DNA of 64,000 nucleotides. Origin: Larus michahellis (lineage: Eukaryota > Chordata > Aves > Charadriiformes > Laridae). Within the stretch, counting starts at the first letter, position 1. Each line of letters begins with the position of its first letter. The stretch is from NCBI RefSeq assembly GCF_964199755.1, contig NC_133902.1, positions 60,457,217-60,521,216 on the forward strand, written 5' to 3'. The position numbers and the translations under genes were made by a program. The notes under the pieces were generated by a model. The model saw nothing but the letters and a program-made list of their open reading frames with translations, had not been told where the DNA came from and did not search any database. Positions 11,471 to 22,300 of the stretch are shown one piece after another.

Positions 11471-12888
11471 CCGTCATCGTTAACTGCCCATTCCATTGCT
11501 AAACATGGGCATTCATACATAATATTAAGGTTTTGGTCCTCTTTATATGTTCAAAGCATTTCTTTCTGCTCAAACTGCATGAAAAGTTGATTCAACTCCT
11601 ACGCTTTCTTTAAAGATATGGGGAGCGCTACCACAGAGCGAGGGCAGACCAGTTAACATGGAGAGATGAAATTGCAGGTGTTGATCACACCCCTTTTGAA
11701 CACAGGCCAGGAAAAGTACACAGTAAGGCAGTGTTCACTGGCGAGCTATGCTATTACATTGCAAAAATAGAAAGTTCTTGCCTCTGTGGTTAGTCTAGGG
11801 AATAAAAGTGGTTATAAAAGAATTTAATGGGTGTGCAGCAGCTAATAACAAGGAAGGTCACAAGAGCCGTCTGGTTCAACTGCCTGCAGGCGGCTTGTGC
11901 AAAGTGCACTATCCTGCCACAGGAAGAAACAAAGTTCAACTTTTTTTTTTTTGTGCTTATAGAGATTGATAGTGCTGTAAGAAGCAAAGCAGGTATTCCC
12001 TTTGGGAGACTACAGCAGTAGCATTTCCACTGACGCAAAGGGCTGGGTCAGCTTGTGAGGGTTCGCTGACCTTAGCCATGAAGTTGTCCAGCCTGAGTCC
12101 TAGGGCAGGCCAATCATCTCAGGCACTGCATCTCCTCACTGCTTCAGGGCACCCTAAATATTAGTAAGTATCTTTATGCATACCGTTTTTTATACTAAAT
12201 ATCACCTTGTAGTCTGTTCTACTTTATATGAATTATGCGTAAAAGAATAACACAAGCAGCGGGGTATTTAATGGGGTAATTTCCAGCTAGTTCGTAAAAT
12301 AATATGTGGGTTCATTTTTCTTGACTAGGAAGAGCGTGAAATCAACTATCTACCTGTCCATCGGCACAAAGTAAGCACACACTATGAGAAGAGATTGATC
12401 TCCATTAGGACTAAATACAAAAGGCCTCCAGCTCATTACAAAAGTCTTATAATCAAGTCACTGCATTGTAGCACAGTTCATTTAACTATGTCCTAAAATT
12501 ATTCAAATAGTTAAGTAAAGCCAGAATCTGCCAGTGCATCCCCAGAATGGCCAGAGACACACAGGAAACTGAGATCACCATTATCACATGAAATGCTGAA
12601 TTACTACTATTGACAATCTCCCCTCTGCCCAAAAGTCAATCCTTGTATATGACTGCTTAATAAGAGAGCAAAATATACATTCCTTCAGTTTGGCTGTAAA
12701 TTCTCCAGCACTCCTATAGATCCACATCCTCTTTAAAGCTGTCACTCACCCACCATGATGTTTTAGAAGAGGATTTATCTAATTTCAAATACTGCACAGG
12801 GTTATAAACCCATACAATGAAACAGGCATAAGGCCATTCATCAATTGTCAAAAAGGCATTCGCTTTGAATTTGTCTAGCTTGCCGATA
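11471..12888. other. Intergenic, no gene recognised
   Basis: No coding, RNA or mobile element signal was recognised here apart from a poly-T tract at about 11941-11952. Confidence 0.5.
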
Positions 12889-13012
12889 CTCATAGGTTGG
12901 TTTGTGTTGGAAGGGACCCTAAAGCCCACCCAGTCCCCCCCCTGCCCTGGGCAGGGACACCTCCCACCAGCCCAGGTTGCTTCAAGCCCCGTCCAACCTG
13001 GCCTTGAACACC
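12889..13012 (-). repeat. CR1 LINE 3' fragment, minus strand
   Basis: The core GTTGGAAGGGACCCTAAAG is followed by CCTGCCCTGGGCAGGGACAC and the CTTCAAGCCCCGTCCAACCT block. The terminal octamers have decayed. Confidence 0.88.
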
Positions 13013-16000
13013 TTGAAACATTATTAAACATTCAAACATTGGAAATAAATAAAAAAGAAAAAATCTTTTAAATTTTGTAGGTATGTTATCCCTGCTCATG
13101 CCTGACATACCAAGGGCTACAAAGGAAATTCTGTTATAACCCTGCTCCTTTCATGTGACTGTAACTCTCCGCAACATCCATCCTGTTCAACTGGCTACCA
13201 TTACAAATTGTGACAATGAAGCTTGTAAAAGACTAAGCAAGCCCACTCTCGGCTGTTTTTTTAAACTTTTCCCATATAACACAAGTAAATTTCCAAGTCC
13301 GTTTGTTTGAACAAGGTTGAAATTATATGAAACCTAAGTATATAGTCTTCAACAGAGTCTACTGACTTAACACATTGCACAAAAAAGCCAGTCACTCTGA
13401 AGACGCTCGCTAGGTGTCTCCATGTATTTTTTGCAGATGTAGCTGCCTTGCACTTTTTTTTGCCTCAGTGATTGTCTTCCCTAATCTAAGTAGTTTTCAA
13501 ATAACGTGCTAGATGTGGCAGCAGTTAACAAGCAAGACCATAAAGCCTGTTTGCTCCGATGGTGCAGGTGGTGGTGTGCAGGTAGGACTGTCCTGCTATA
13601 ATGCTACAGCGACAAACTGGTTGGAAATTATAGGGCTATAGGGACAAACTCCCTATAGCACTATAGCTGCTATCCTGCTATGGGGACAAACGTACTAAGA
13701 CGATTTCTCTTCAACTAGCATGACACTACCCTGGTGACGCACAGGGGTATCAGTCTTGTAGTTTACAAAGCCTGTGGGTTGAGAAAGCTCATTCCAGCTT
13801 GCCAGCTCTGTTGGTCCTACCAGTGCTAAAATCCTCTGCTTCCTGACCACCACCTAGTGGCAGTTTATCTGTACAGTTACGTTTATGAGAGTATGAAATA
13901 CTTTTTGTTTCCTTGCTAACGCAGTACAGACAAATCACTTCCTGCACCTTCCAAGCAGCATGTAAACAAGACCACAAGGAGGACGTGCTTCCCCAAGACT
14001 TCTGTTTCCACAGCCTGCAACACATATTATTTATATACCATAATATGTATTACTGCCCCATACATGCTGATCCTACTCTGTAGTCTGATGGGGGAAAGGG
14101 AGGAATCCTTGTGTCTGTTTCCTCTTCGTTTTCTTCTGAGTGACTGGCAGCTCACAAGGCAGAAGGACTAACCCGCTCGCACATTGCCTCTGGAAAAGCC
14201 AATTGGGTAGCAACGAGAGAGGAGACCTGCAGTTCGCTCATCCTCAACCTTGACCTGTACATTCAAATAAGGAAGGACTGCGATCCAGCTCGCAAGATGA
14301 ACCTCACTGTAACTATCGTAACAACACAAACAGAAGAAAAATGGGTATACTAAAACTGATTATTCAATTTTAGCACCTTTGTATCATTTTAATGACATTC
14401 TGCAAAGACTATCACTTACGACATTTTCCTCTTGTTTAGCTTTCATTTTTATTCCTCTAGGTAAACACAGCAATTACATTTTAGCCCTATTACTACTACA
14501 ATGTTATCCCAGCCCAGCTATAAATGATAACGAGCCAAACAAGACCGGGGCAATTCTTGCCCTCCATTTTTCAGCTTCTTGATGGGCTTCCAAGGGGCTA
14601 CTGCTTCAGAAAGCTGCTATTCCAATGGCAGTTACTGGAGAATGTGAATCACTTTCTACCCACCACGAAAAAGGTAAATTTCTTGTTTACAACCAGGTCC
14701 GGCATGAAATTATGTATGGTAAAGGATTACCATTAAATTACTGAATATCACATGCCCTCTGGTGGCTAGTCACTCTAATGCAAAAAGCTACTTTTGTATA
14801 CCTGGTCAGAAAAATAGATAGGCTGACAAGTAGTTTGTATTTGACTAGCTCCAAGGAGTTCAATATCACATGACATCTAAAACCTGCAAGATACTAACAA
14901 ATATTTTGCTTTCCACCCTTAAGCTGTTTTCTGAGGGTGAAGGTCCAAAACCATGATCAACAGCCACAAAATACAGTGAATTCTCATGTTTAACCTTTGA
15001 AGAAACAAGTGTTGCTGTTATGATAGGACAGAAATAGTTAAATCTGTGTAAGGGCTTCCATACAGCTCAGTGTGTTGCAATTTTATTCTTTAGAATTGAT
15101 TCACTTATTCCACTACTCAGTAATTATTTTTTTTTAACAAGGACACTTAGGTGGATAAAACACATGATGACAAAGGGATATCCTTCTAGTCATTCTGTCA
15201 AAAAAGTTTGATTCTGTAACCAAAAATTATGGTTATAATAAGATATACAGTATGGTATATCTTCTCCTTAATGGTATTCCCCTTTACCTTCCAGCACTAC
15301 CATACAGTGCTCGGATGCTTCTTTTTCTCTGGCATCCAGAACAGAACCAGGACTTGAACTTCTCAGGTTTCCTGGAATAAAGAGCTTTACAGATGTGAAG
15401 GCAGGCTTCCTACAGATTTTGTCAGATGCATAATATACGCTCTAGTGAACAATCATATCAATATAAAAATCACTGAACATATGGCTGCCTTCACTAATTG
15501 TTCTTCTCCATGCTTTAAATACTTAACAAGAACGTTCTTTGCAACATTATTAACTTTATGCTGAACTAAAAACCCAGGACATGGGGAAAAAAAAATGTAA
15601 AGCATGGATTAATAAAAAATAAGTCATATACCTGCACCAGAATATTTGTTGTCTCCATCATGCTCCTGTAGCATTTAAAAATAGCTATATTGACTCAGTT
15701 GAAAAATATATTTCCTATCTGTAACTGAGCTTTAGAAAACAGCAATAGTATTTCACATTCAATTACCAGGTGTAAAAACAGTATTGGTTTATATCAGTAG
15801 CCGCAAATTACTAATTCTGACATTTGGAAATGAGCAATAATGGAGATAAGGTGGATAAAGGAAAATACTGCAGTCTCATGAGCAACAGATTTAACAACAC
15901 AGATATATGAATTAAAACATGATACATGAGGAAGATATTCCATATGCCTGTGTGCTGAAGTGCTTGTTTTAGATGTGGATTATGCATGATGTATAATTAT

Positions 16001-18234
16001 GCTAACAACTATTAGCTAGATCAGATCGAGTAATCAGACAGTCTGCTCGGAAACATGTTGATTCTTGTTTCTGCCAAGTGACTTTTCAAACTTTGCAATC
16101 AGGTAGTAACTTGCCTGTAGAATGTAGATTCTAAAGGAGGAATTCTCACCAAAGGTGAAAGCATTCCAGAGCACTACGAGCACCGCTCAAAAAAATTTCC
16201 TATGACTAGTCTCTTTATCATTGTTAAAATTCTGTGTCTGCCCCCAGACTGCCCCTCTGTGCTTTATTTATTTTAATTTTCTCACTCTCGCTTTTTTTCA
16301 GATCTATTTCTTCCTTATCCTGCTAGCAGATTCAGCAGCATCTCCGAGATACCTCCTTTTCCTATGTGAATTCTAGGCCCACTCCCAAAAAAGTTAAGTA
16401 GGCTGTGTCAGCACATTAAAATAACAGCTATTTACAGAAACTATCCACTGGGGAGGGTTCTGTCTGATCTGAGTAGGTAAATTCTAATGGGGCCTTAAAT
16501 TTGAAATGAAAGCACCACAGATGGGAATCACCACCACAACTTTCCAAAACATGTCAATAATGAAATACGTAAGCTCACGGCTCTGTTACAATGTCTGCCT
16601 GAGAACTATGCTGCTGCTGGGAGAAGGAATGATATAAGGATTTAATACGTTTGCTATTGCATGCTTCAACTTCTAGGACTGAAACCTGGAGACAATACCT
16701 AATAGTGACTAGCATGCAAATAAAAAAAAAGAAAACTTCCGATACCTAACCAGTGTAAAGAGATACTGACTTTGGTTAATTTGTCATTGCTATTAGCAGA
16801 TGGAGAGAAAATAAACGTTGTATTAAGGAAAAGCTCCTGAATCATTCAGCTCTGATATGAGGAGGTTAGCATACCCAAGTTCATGTAAATAAACTGAAAA
16901 ATCAATATTTCTCTGCTGATAAGAAATATTTCTCTGTAACACTAATATGAAAACCCCTTACTACTGAACAAATACTTCAAAAAGTTTCTTTTCTTATCTC
17001 TCCTTCATATTGTTTTATCAGAAAGAATTTCTTTCCCCAATCCAAATAGTTGTCATCCATTTGAAGCTAAAATACTTATTGGCAGAGACATGCAGTACTA
17101 TTGGCTTTAATATTTGCAAAGTAAGTTGCTTTTCTAGGGAGGAAATTGCTGCATTTCAAAGCTATTTCCTGCCTCATACACACAGAACTAAAACATCAAA
17201 TTGATCTGGTTTGGACTGGATGCCTTGGTTTAGACTTTTTCTGCTCTAAAAATCCCAGCCAACAGTAGTCATCCATAAAAGAGCTGTTGTGCTCTAAATC
17301 CCTACTGGTTCCTTACACCATGTTCTCTTCTACTTTTTCTACTTCATTTCTGATTCTTCTGATTTCACTTAATCACATCCTATTTTTACATTCTCTGTCT
17401 CCTTTTTTGGTTTTAATTGTTGAGATCCAAGAATAAGAAAATCCCAAATAAAGCATGAGACTAATGATTTTTTCTTCTTTCATGTTTTGCTTTCAGAATC
17501 TCTAAAAGAGCTAATTTTTGTGATTAAATGCTCTGGCACAGCAAAGCAGAACATGTTTACAGCATTCTAGAAAAATCTCTTTGGCATTATGTGTTATGGT
17601 TTCAGCAACTGCTTGCAGATAAAATTCACAGAGTCTCATCACAATATATGCAGATGTTGCTCTCTGACTCAGGTTGGTTTTGCGTGCGTCAGGGAACTGT
17701 GAGCAATGCTTTCACAGCTGTCTTTCTAAGCCGCCGAGTATTGCAACACAATAAAATAGCAAGTGTTGGTAGTACTCTGATACTGCTTTCTGTTCTCCCT
17801 CCCAGCACACATGCATACGTAGGCACACAAATGCACATGCACACACACACCTTTTTTTGCCTTGTCTGGTTAGGGACAGAGTAGGAATGGAGTGGGAACT
17901 ACCTTCTACTCTACCTGCCCACCATCATACATAATGCCTGGGGACCTGGAGGTACCATTATCTTAACACAAAAGATTACAATCACTGACAGATTCACGGA
18001 AATGCCAAATTTTATGATTTCTTCTACCGTATGTTACTGAAACAGAATCTAGCAATACCGTAAGCTAACGTAAGTTAGAAATACTTGTACTTTCAGCCAA
18101 CCTCCCACAAGGCACGTGTGCTAACACCTGTATCTTCAAATCTTCAGCAGTGTTTCCTGACAAAGGAATGCATTTTACTTTGTCTCCAAAGTGTTTCCCC
18201 AATGGCATGTGCCTTTTTGTCTTTCACTACTAAG
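13013..18234. other. Intergenic PKP4-DAPL1, no gene recognised
   Basis: AT-rich sequence with many stops in all frames. The only structure noticed is a short degenerate repeat at 13603-13691 and a small CA-rich tract at about 17810-17850. ORFs up to about 120 codons have no recognisable motif. Confidence 0.5.
13603..13691 (+). repeat. Degenerate triplicated 15-mer (GCTAYAGGGACAAAC)
   Basis: Three related copies lie at 13603-13617, 13635-13649 and 13677-13691, each a GCTA-containing start followed by GACAAAC. The intervals contain further CTATAG palindromes. It looks like a decayed minisatellite. Confidence 0.5.
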
Positions 18235-18560
18235 TGTGCTGGTTTTGGCTGGGGTAGAGTTAATTTTCTTCACAGTAGCTGCTATGGAGCTATGTTTTGG
18301 ATTTGTGCTGAAAACAGTGTTGATAACACAGAGATGTTTTCATTATTGATGAGCAGCGCTTGCACAGAGTCACAGCCTTTCCTGCTCCTCATCCCTCTCC
18401 GGCAATGGGCTGGGGACACAGGGAACTGTGAGGGGACACGGCCGGCACAGCCCACCCCAACTGACCAAGGGATGTCCCAGACCACGCAGCATTGTGCTTG
18501 GTAATAAAAGCTGGGGGAAGGAGCCGTCAAATGTGGCCAAGAGCACCTGGGGGGTTCAAA
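18235..18560 (+). mobile_element. ERVL-type LTR fragment
   Basis: It begins TGTGCTGGTTTTGGCTGGGG and AGAGTTAATTTTCTTCACAG, a pattern I recognise as a common avian ERVL-class LTR. It continues to AATAAAAGCTGGGGGAAG, the TATA-like region of that family. The 3' part (R/U5) and a target duplication were not found, so it is a truncated solo LTR. It points toward DAPL1, about 0.7 kb upstream of its start codon. The right limit is approximate. Confidence 0.6.
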
Positions 18561-19087
18561 AGTTCTGTCACATGAAGGAATACATCCAAACACACGAGCT
18601 GAATGTGTAACCTTAGATCCTGTAGGAAACCCAGCTAAAAGAAAATTAAGGAAAAAAAACAATCAACAAAAGCAATGATAAAATTCCAAAAAGATCAATA
18701 AAAAACTTGAGACGCATACAAGCGAGAAAAATTCTAAGCAAAATACCACAAAGGAAACTTTGGGCCTATAGCAGTAATTTAAAAAGTCTATGATGAACAA
18801 CCATGACAAAACAAAGAAAAGGAATAAAGACAGGGCGACCTGGATGGGGTCGGACTGAGGTGACGCCGGTTTGCACCAGAGTGAGATGGGACAGCAGTCA
18901 ATCGAATACCAACTCCTCGGAGCGTTCATTTTCTCCCTTTACTCCCTTCCCCTTGCCCGCACGGTGCCCTCACGCCGCGGCACCGCCTCCTCGGCCGGGA
19001 GGGATACGGCACCCGGGGCGCCGCTCCCGCCCGGCACCACAGCGCGCCCCCCGCACCCCGGCCGGGCCCCGCCACGGGCCGTCAGCG

Positions 19088-19180
19088 CCCGCCCGCCCCT
19101 CGCCACCGCCCCTCACGGCTCCCGCCCGCCCCTCGCCACCGCCCCTCACGGCTCCCGCCCGCCCCTCGCCGCCGCCGCTC
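19088..19180 (+). repeat. 33-bp tandem repeat, about 2.8 copies
   Basis: The unit starts CCCGCCCGCCCCTCGCCACC and continues GCCCCTCACGGCT. Copies start at 19088, 19121 and 19154, the last one partial. It lies in the DAPL1 5' region about 80-170 bases upstream of the ATG. Confidence 0.85.
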
Positions 19181-19258
19181 CCAATCGCCCCTCCCGCGCG
19201 CACCTCGCGCTCAGGTGCCGTCCCCCCGCCGCAGACGGCACCGCTCTCCGGCCCCGCC

Positions 19259-19316
19259 ATGGTGCGGCGAAGGCGCGTCTCGCCGTTCTCGCCGCTGGGC
19301 GGGCGCCCTCCTGCAG
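19259..19316 (+). CDS. DAPL1: DAPL1 coding exon 1
   Basis: It encodes [19 protein letters not shown] and ends in phase 1 before GTAGGG. The SPxGGxPPA pattern matches the family, while the Arg-rich first residues differ from the human start I recall. Confidence 0.85.
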
Positions 19317-22300
19317 GTAGGGGCCGGGACCGCGGCCGCCCGGGCTCCCTGCGCGGGAAGCGGTGCGGGAAACGTTCCCGCTCCGCGGCGCGGGCGGGCG
19401 CCCCCCCGAGGGGCGAGGGCCGCCCGGCAGCGACGGCCCCGTGGCAGCGTGGCGGGGCTCGGAGGGGGCGCGGCCGCCGAAATCAACCGTCCCCCACAGA
19501 GGCGGCACCGGGTAGCGCCGGCCGCCGCGGAGCCGCCGGGCCGGGTCGGGCCGCGCTGTTCCGCCGCAGCCGGCGCTCCCACCTTCCGCGGGCTCCTGTT
19601 CTGCCCCGGTCGAGGCGGCGGAGCCGAGAGGACGGGCCGGTCCCTGTGCGAGGCAGCGCCGCCGGCCGGGCGCAGGGCGGGGACTGCTGTGTGGCGGGCG
19701 GTCCGGCGGCCGCTCCCTCCTCAGCCCGCCGTGCGGGACCCGCGCTGTGGCCTGGGGTGCTTCCCCTCGGGTCTGGCGGACGGGCGGCGCCGGGCTTTGC
19801 CGCTCGCTGCCAGGAATGCGCTATCGGGTAACGGGGACAGAAACAGGTATCGATGTTGTAATGAAATGGGGTTTTTTTTATGCGTTCCGGTCTGATTCCT
19901 CGCCTCTTAACGGAACGTGAAAATTATTTTCTTTCCCTCTCCACCTCCCCCCGGCGTTCTTGACCCGGGCAGAACGGGGCCTTGCAGCGCCGGCGGCCGA
20001 GCCTCAGCGCGGAGCTCCCACCGCGGCTCCGCAACGGGCGGGTGGTTGGTCGCTGGGGGCGTGTAAGTGCGTGCAGGCGGCCGTCAGCTCCTGCGCCCGC
20101 CGCTCCGTGACTTGTGTGGAGCGGGGTCTCGAAGCGCAGAGTGTCGGTTCATCTCCCGCGGGGCCCGGGCACACACGGAGCTTCTGCAGCTTTGGCCCGC
20201 GCAGCTCCTGCGAAGCCTCTGCTTACTCTGAGGTAATTAGGGTGCGTGTGTCCCCGGTTTATTAGGAGCAGTGACTGCCTTAAGAGCACTTGTGCGTCTC
20301 ACCGCACCCCTAAAATCTGTTGGCACCTAATTCTTGAATCTTAGATTACATGGCTTTCAGGGCACTTAAAGAAATCAAAAAATTGAACTCTATATTAAAA
20401 CTTCGATATCTCTTTTAATTGCTTTGAAAAACAAAAAAAAAAATTACAAAACAGATTTCTGGTGCATTCCAGAAGCATCTGTATTTAACGCTTCCGCTGC
20501 CATGGGTGTTTATGAGCAGGTTTGACAGCTGCTACTAGCAGCTATTTTCAAGTCAATGAAAAGACTGAAATGAGTCCTGCATTATTTCTAATCCTTATAA
20601 ATAACTTTCTTCTGTGGGCTTGTTGGTAGTAGACACAATTCCTGATTGGCCACGTAGTGTTTAAATATCTTCTCCTATTTTGTCTCTCTCTCTCCTTCCC
20701 GCCCACCCCCCAGCACCCCAGCTCACCCATATGCTTTTTGTAAAGATTCATCGTGTTAAAATGCCTTTGCCTCCCTGTGTGTCTGCATCTCTTCACCTTG
20801 CTAAATTAAAACTATAAAAAATGCCCGTATTTAGAAATCACTAATCCTGTACCTGTGTGCTTAGTGATGGTCCTGAACCAAAAGTCATGGATCTAGATTG
20901 ATTTATGGTTTTTTATCTACTTCCAAAATTTTAGTTGGGTTCCCATTTGCAGTTTAACTCCTTCCAAAAAGCCAAAAAAATCTAAGCACCTAATAAGCTG
21001 TGGAAGAATACTTGGGATAACTTGCACTGGTGTTCTGGATGAACTTGTTACAAAAGGGAACATGATGTCAAGACGACATCGGTCTAAGATCTTGAAATAT
21101 TCCGGGGTGCTTTGGGTTGTTTGTTTGTTTTGTTTAATTTTTTAAATCCTTTGTCGTTGTTTAAAGATGCCTCTCATGTTATCTCCTGCTGACAAAGACA
21201 GGTTTCACACCTTGTGAGCTGAGGGTATTTAGAATATTGGTTCTCTTTGCTGGTAGATAATTGGCAATGGTTGGCACTTCCATTTCCGAGGAGACTTTCC
21301 ATTTTGCAGTTAGACTCCCAAAATAATTTGGTTCAGCCTAGATCTCTAGTGTATTTGCAGCTGTAAGATGGCTAGGCGATTCATTTTCTGCTTATACAGC
21401 AGCATAATTAACTGAATGTAATTTTAAAAAGAAAGGAAAAGCCACATGTAGATATTGCAGAACTCCAGCACTGTAATGCTGCTTTGTACGCGACTGAAGG
21501 AGAATTCTTGTTTCTAAAGCTAAACTTGCAACCAGGAAATATAAGGTGAGTAGTCAGATTTGATTAAAAAAGACAGACACATCTGCTGACCCAGAAATGG
21601 CCAAATACATTTCTCATGCTATTTAGCTGAGTAATTCATGAAACTTTCTTCCATTTCTTATTCACTCCCACCCCCAAATGCTTGAGTTTGAAAACTCTAG
21701 TCTTGATTATTCATAAGAATAGGAACCTTGCTGTAAGATGAAGCAACTTCTTCAAAATAATGAGAAATGCATACTAAGTTCTTTCTTACTCTCGCGGTTT
21801 TAAAATTTAAAATACACTCATGAACAGGGAGAAAGCACTTCTTTCAACAAGATGCTTTAGATAACTTGACATGTTCTTTGTTCAGAATTGAATTTTCTGA
21901 TATGCCTCAGAACTTAAATTGTTATTGTTAGGTCGTCTGTAGCTTAATTAGTGCTAATTGGTTTTGTGATTGGCAGATATCTTAATAAAATATAATTAAA
22001 CATGTTAGAACACAAGTACAAGATAAGTATGCAGCTGGTTCTTAGCTGCATTATTAGCTTTATTCTAGAATAGCTTGAGCAAATCATGAAACCTTTATTG
22101 CTGTTAGTGAGACTGTTTGAAAACCTGGTGGTGTTTAGAGGTTTGTTTGTTTTGCTTATTAAAATTTATAATGGAAGCTGTTACATCTGAGATTTATAGG
22201 GGAAGAACGCACATTACTATAATAAGGTGTTAAGATTTAATATAGTTAGCAATGACCAAAACCCCTCTGACTTCTTGATTATAGTATTTGGAAGTTGATT

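Larger units (their letters stand above)
18950..20240 (+). promoter_or_regulatory. CpG island over DAPL1 first exon
   Basis: The region is very rich in G, C and CG dinucleotides compared with the AT-rich flanks, and covers the DAPL1 start codon. Large ORFs in several frames are a by-product of the lack of stops in GC-rich DNA. No TATA box was seen close to the gene start. Confidence 0.8.

Noticed and set aside
18803-19831. 342-codon + strand ORF over the DAPL1 CpG island
   Set aside because: It owes its length to GC-rich DNA without stops. Only 58 bases of it (19259-19316) match a known protein, and the rest runs through the splice donor at 19317.
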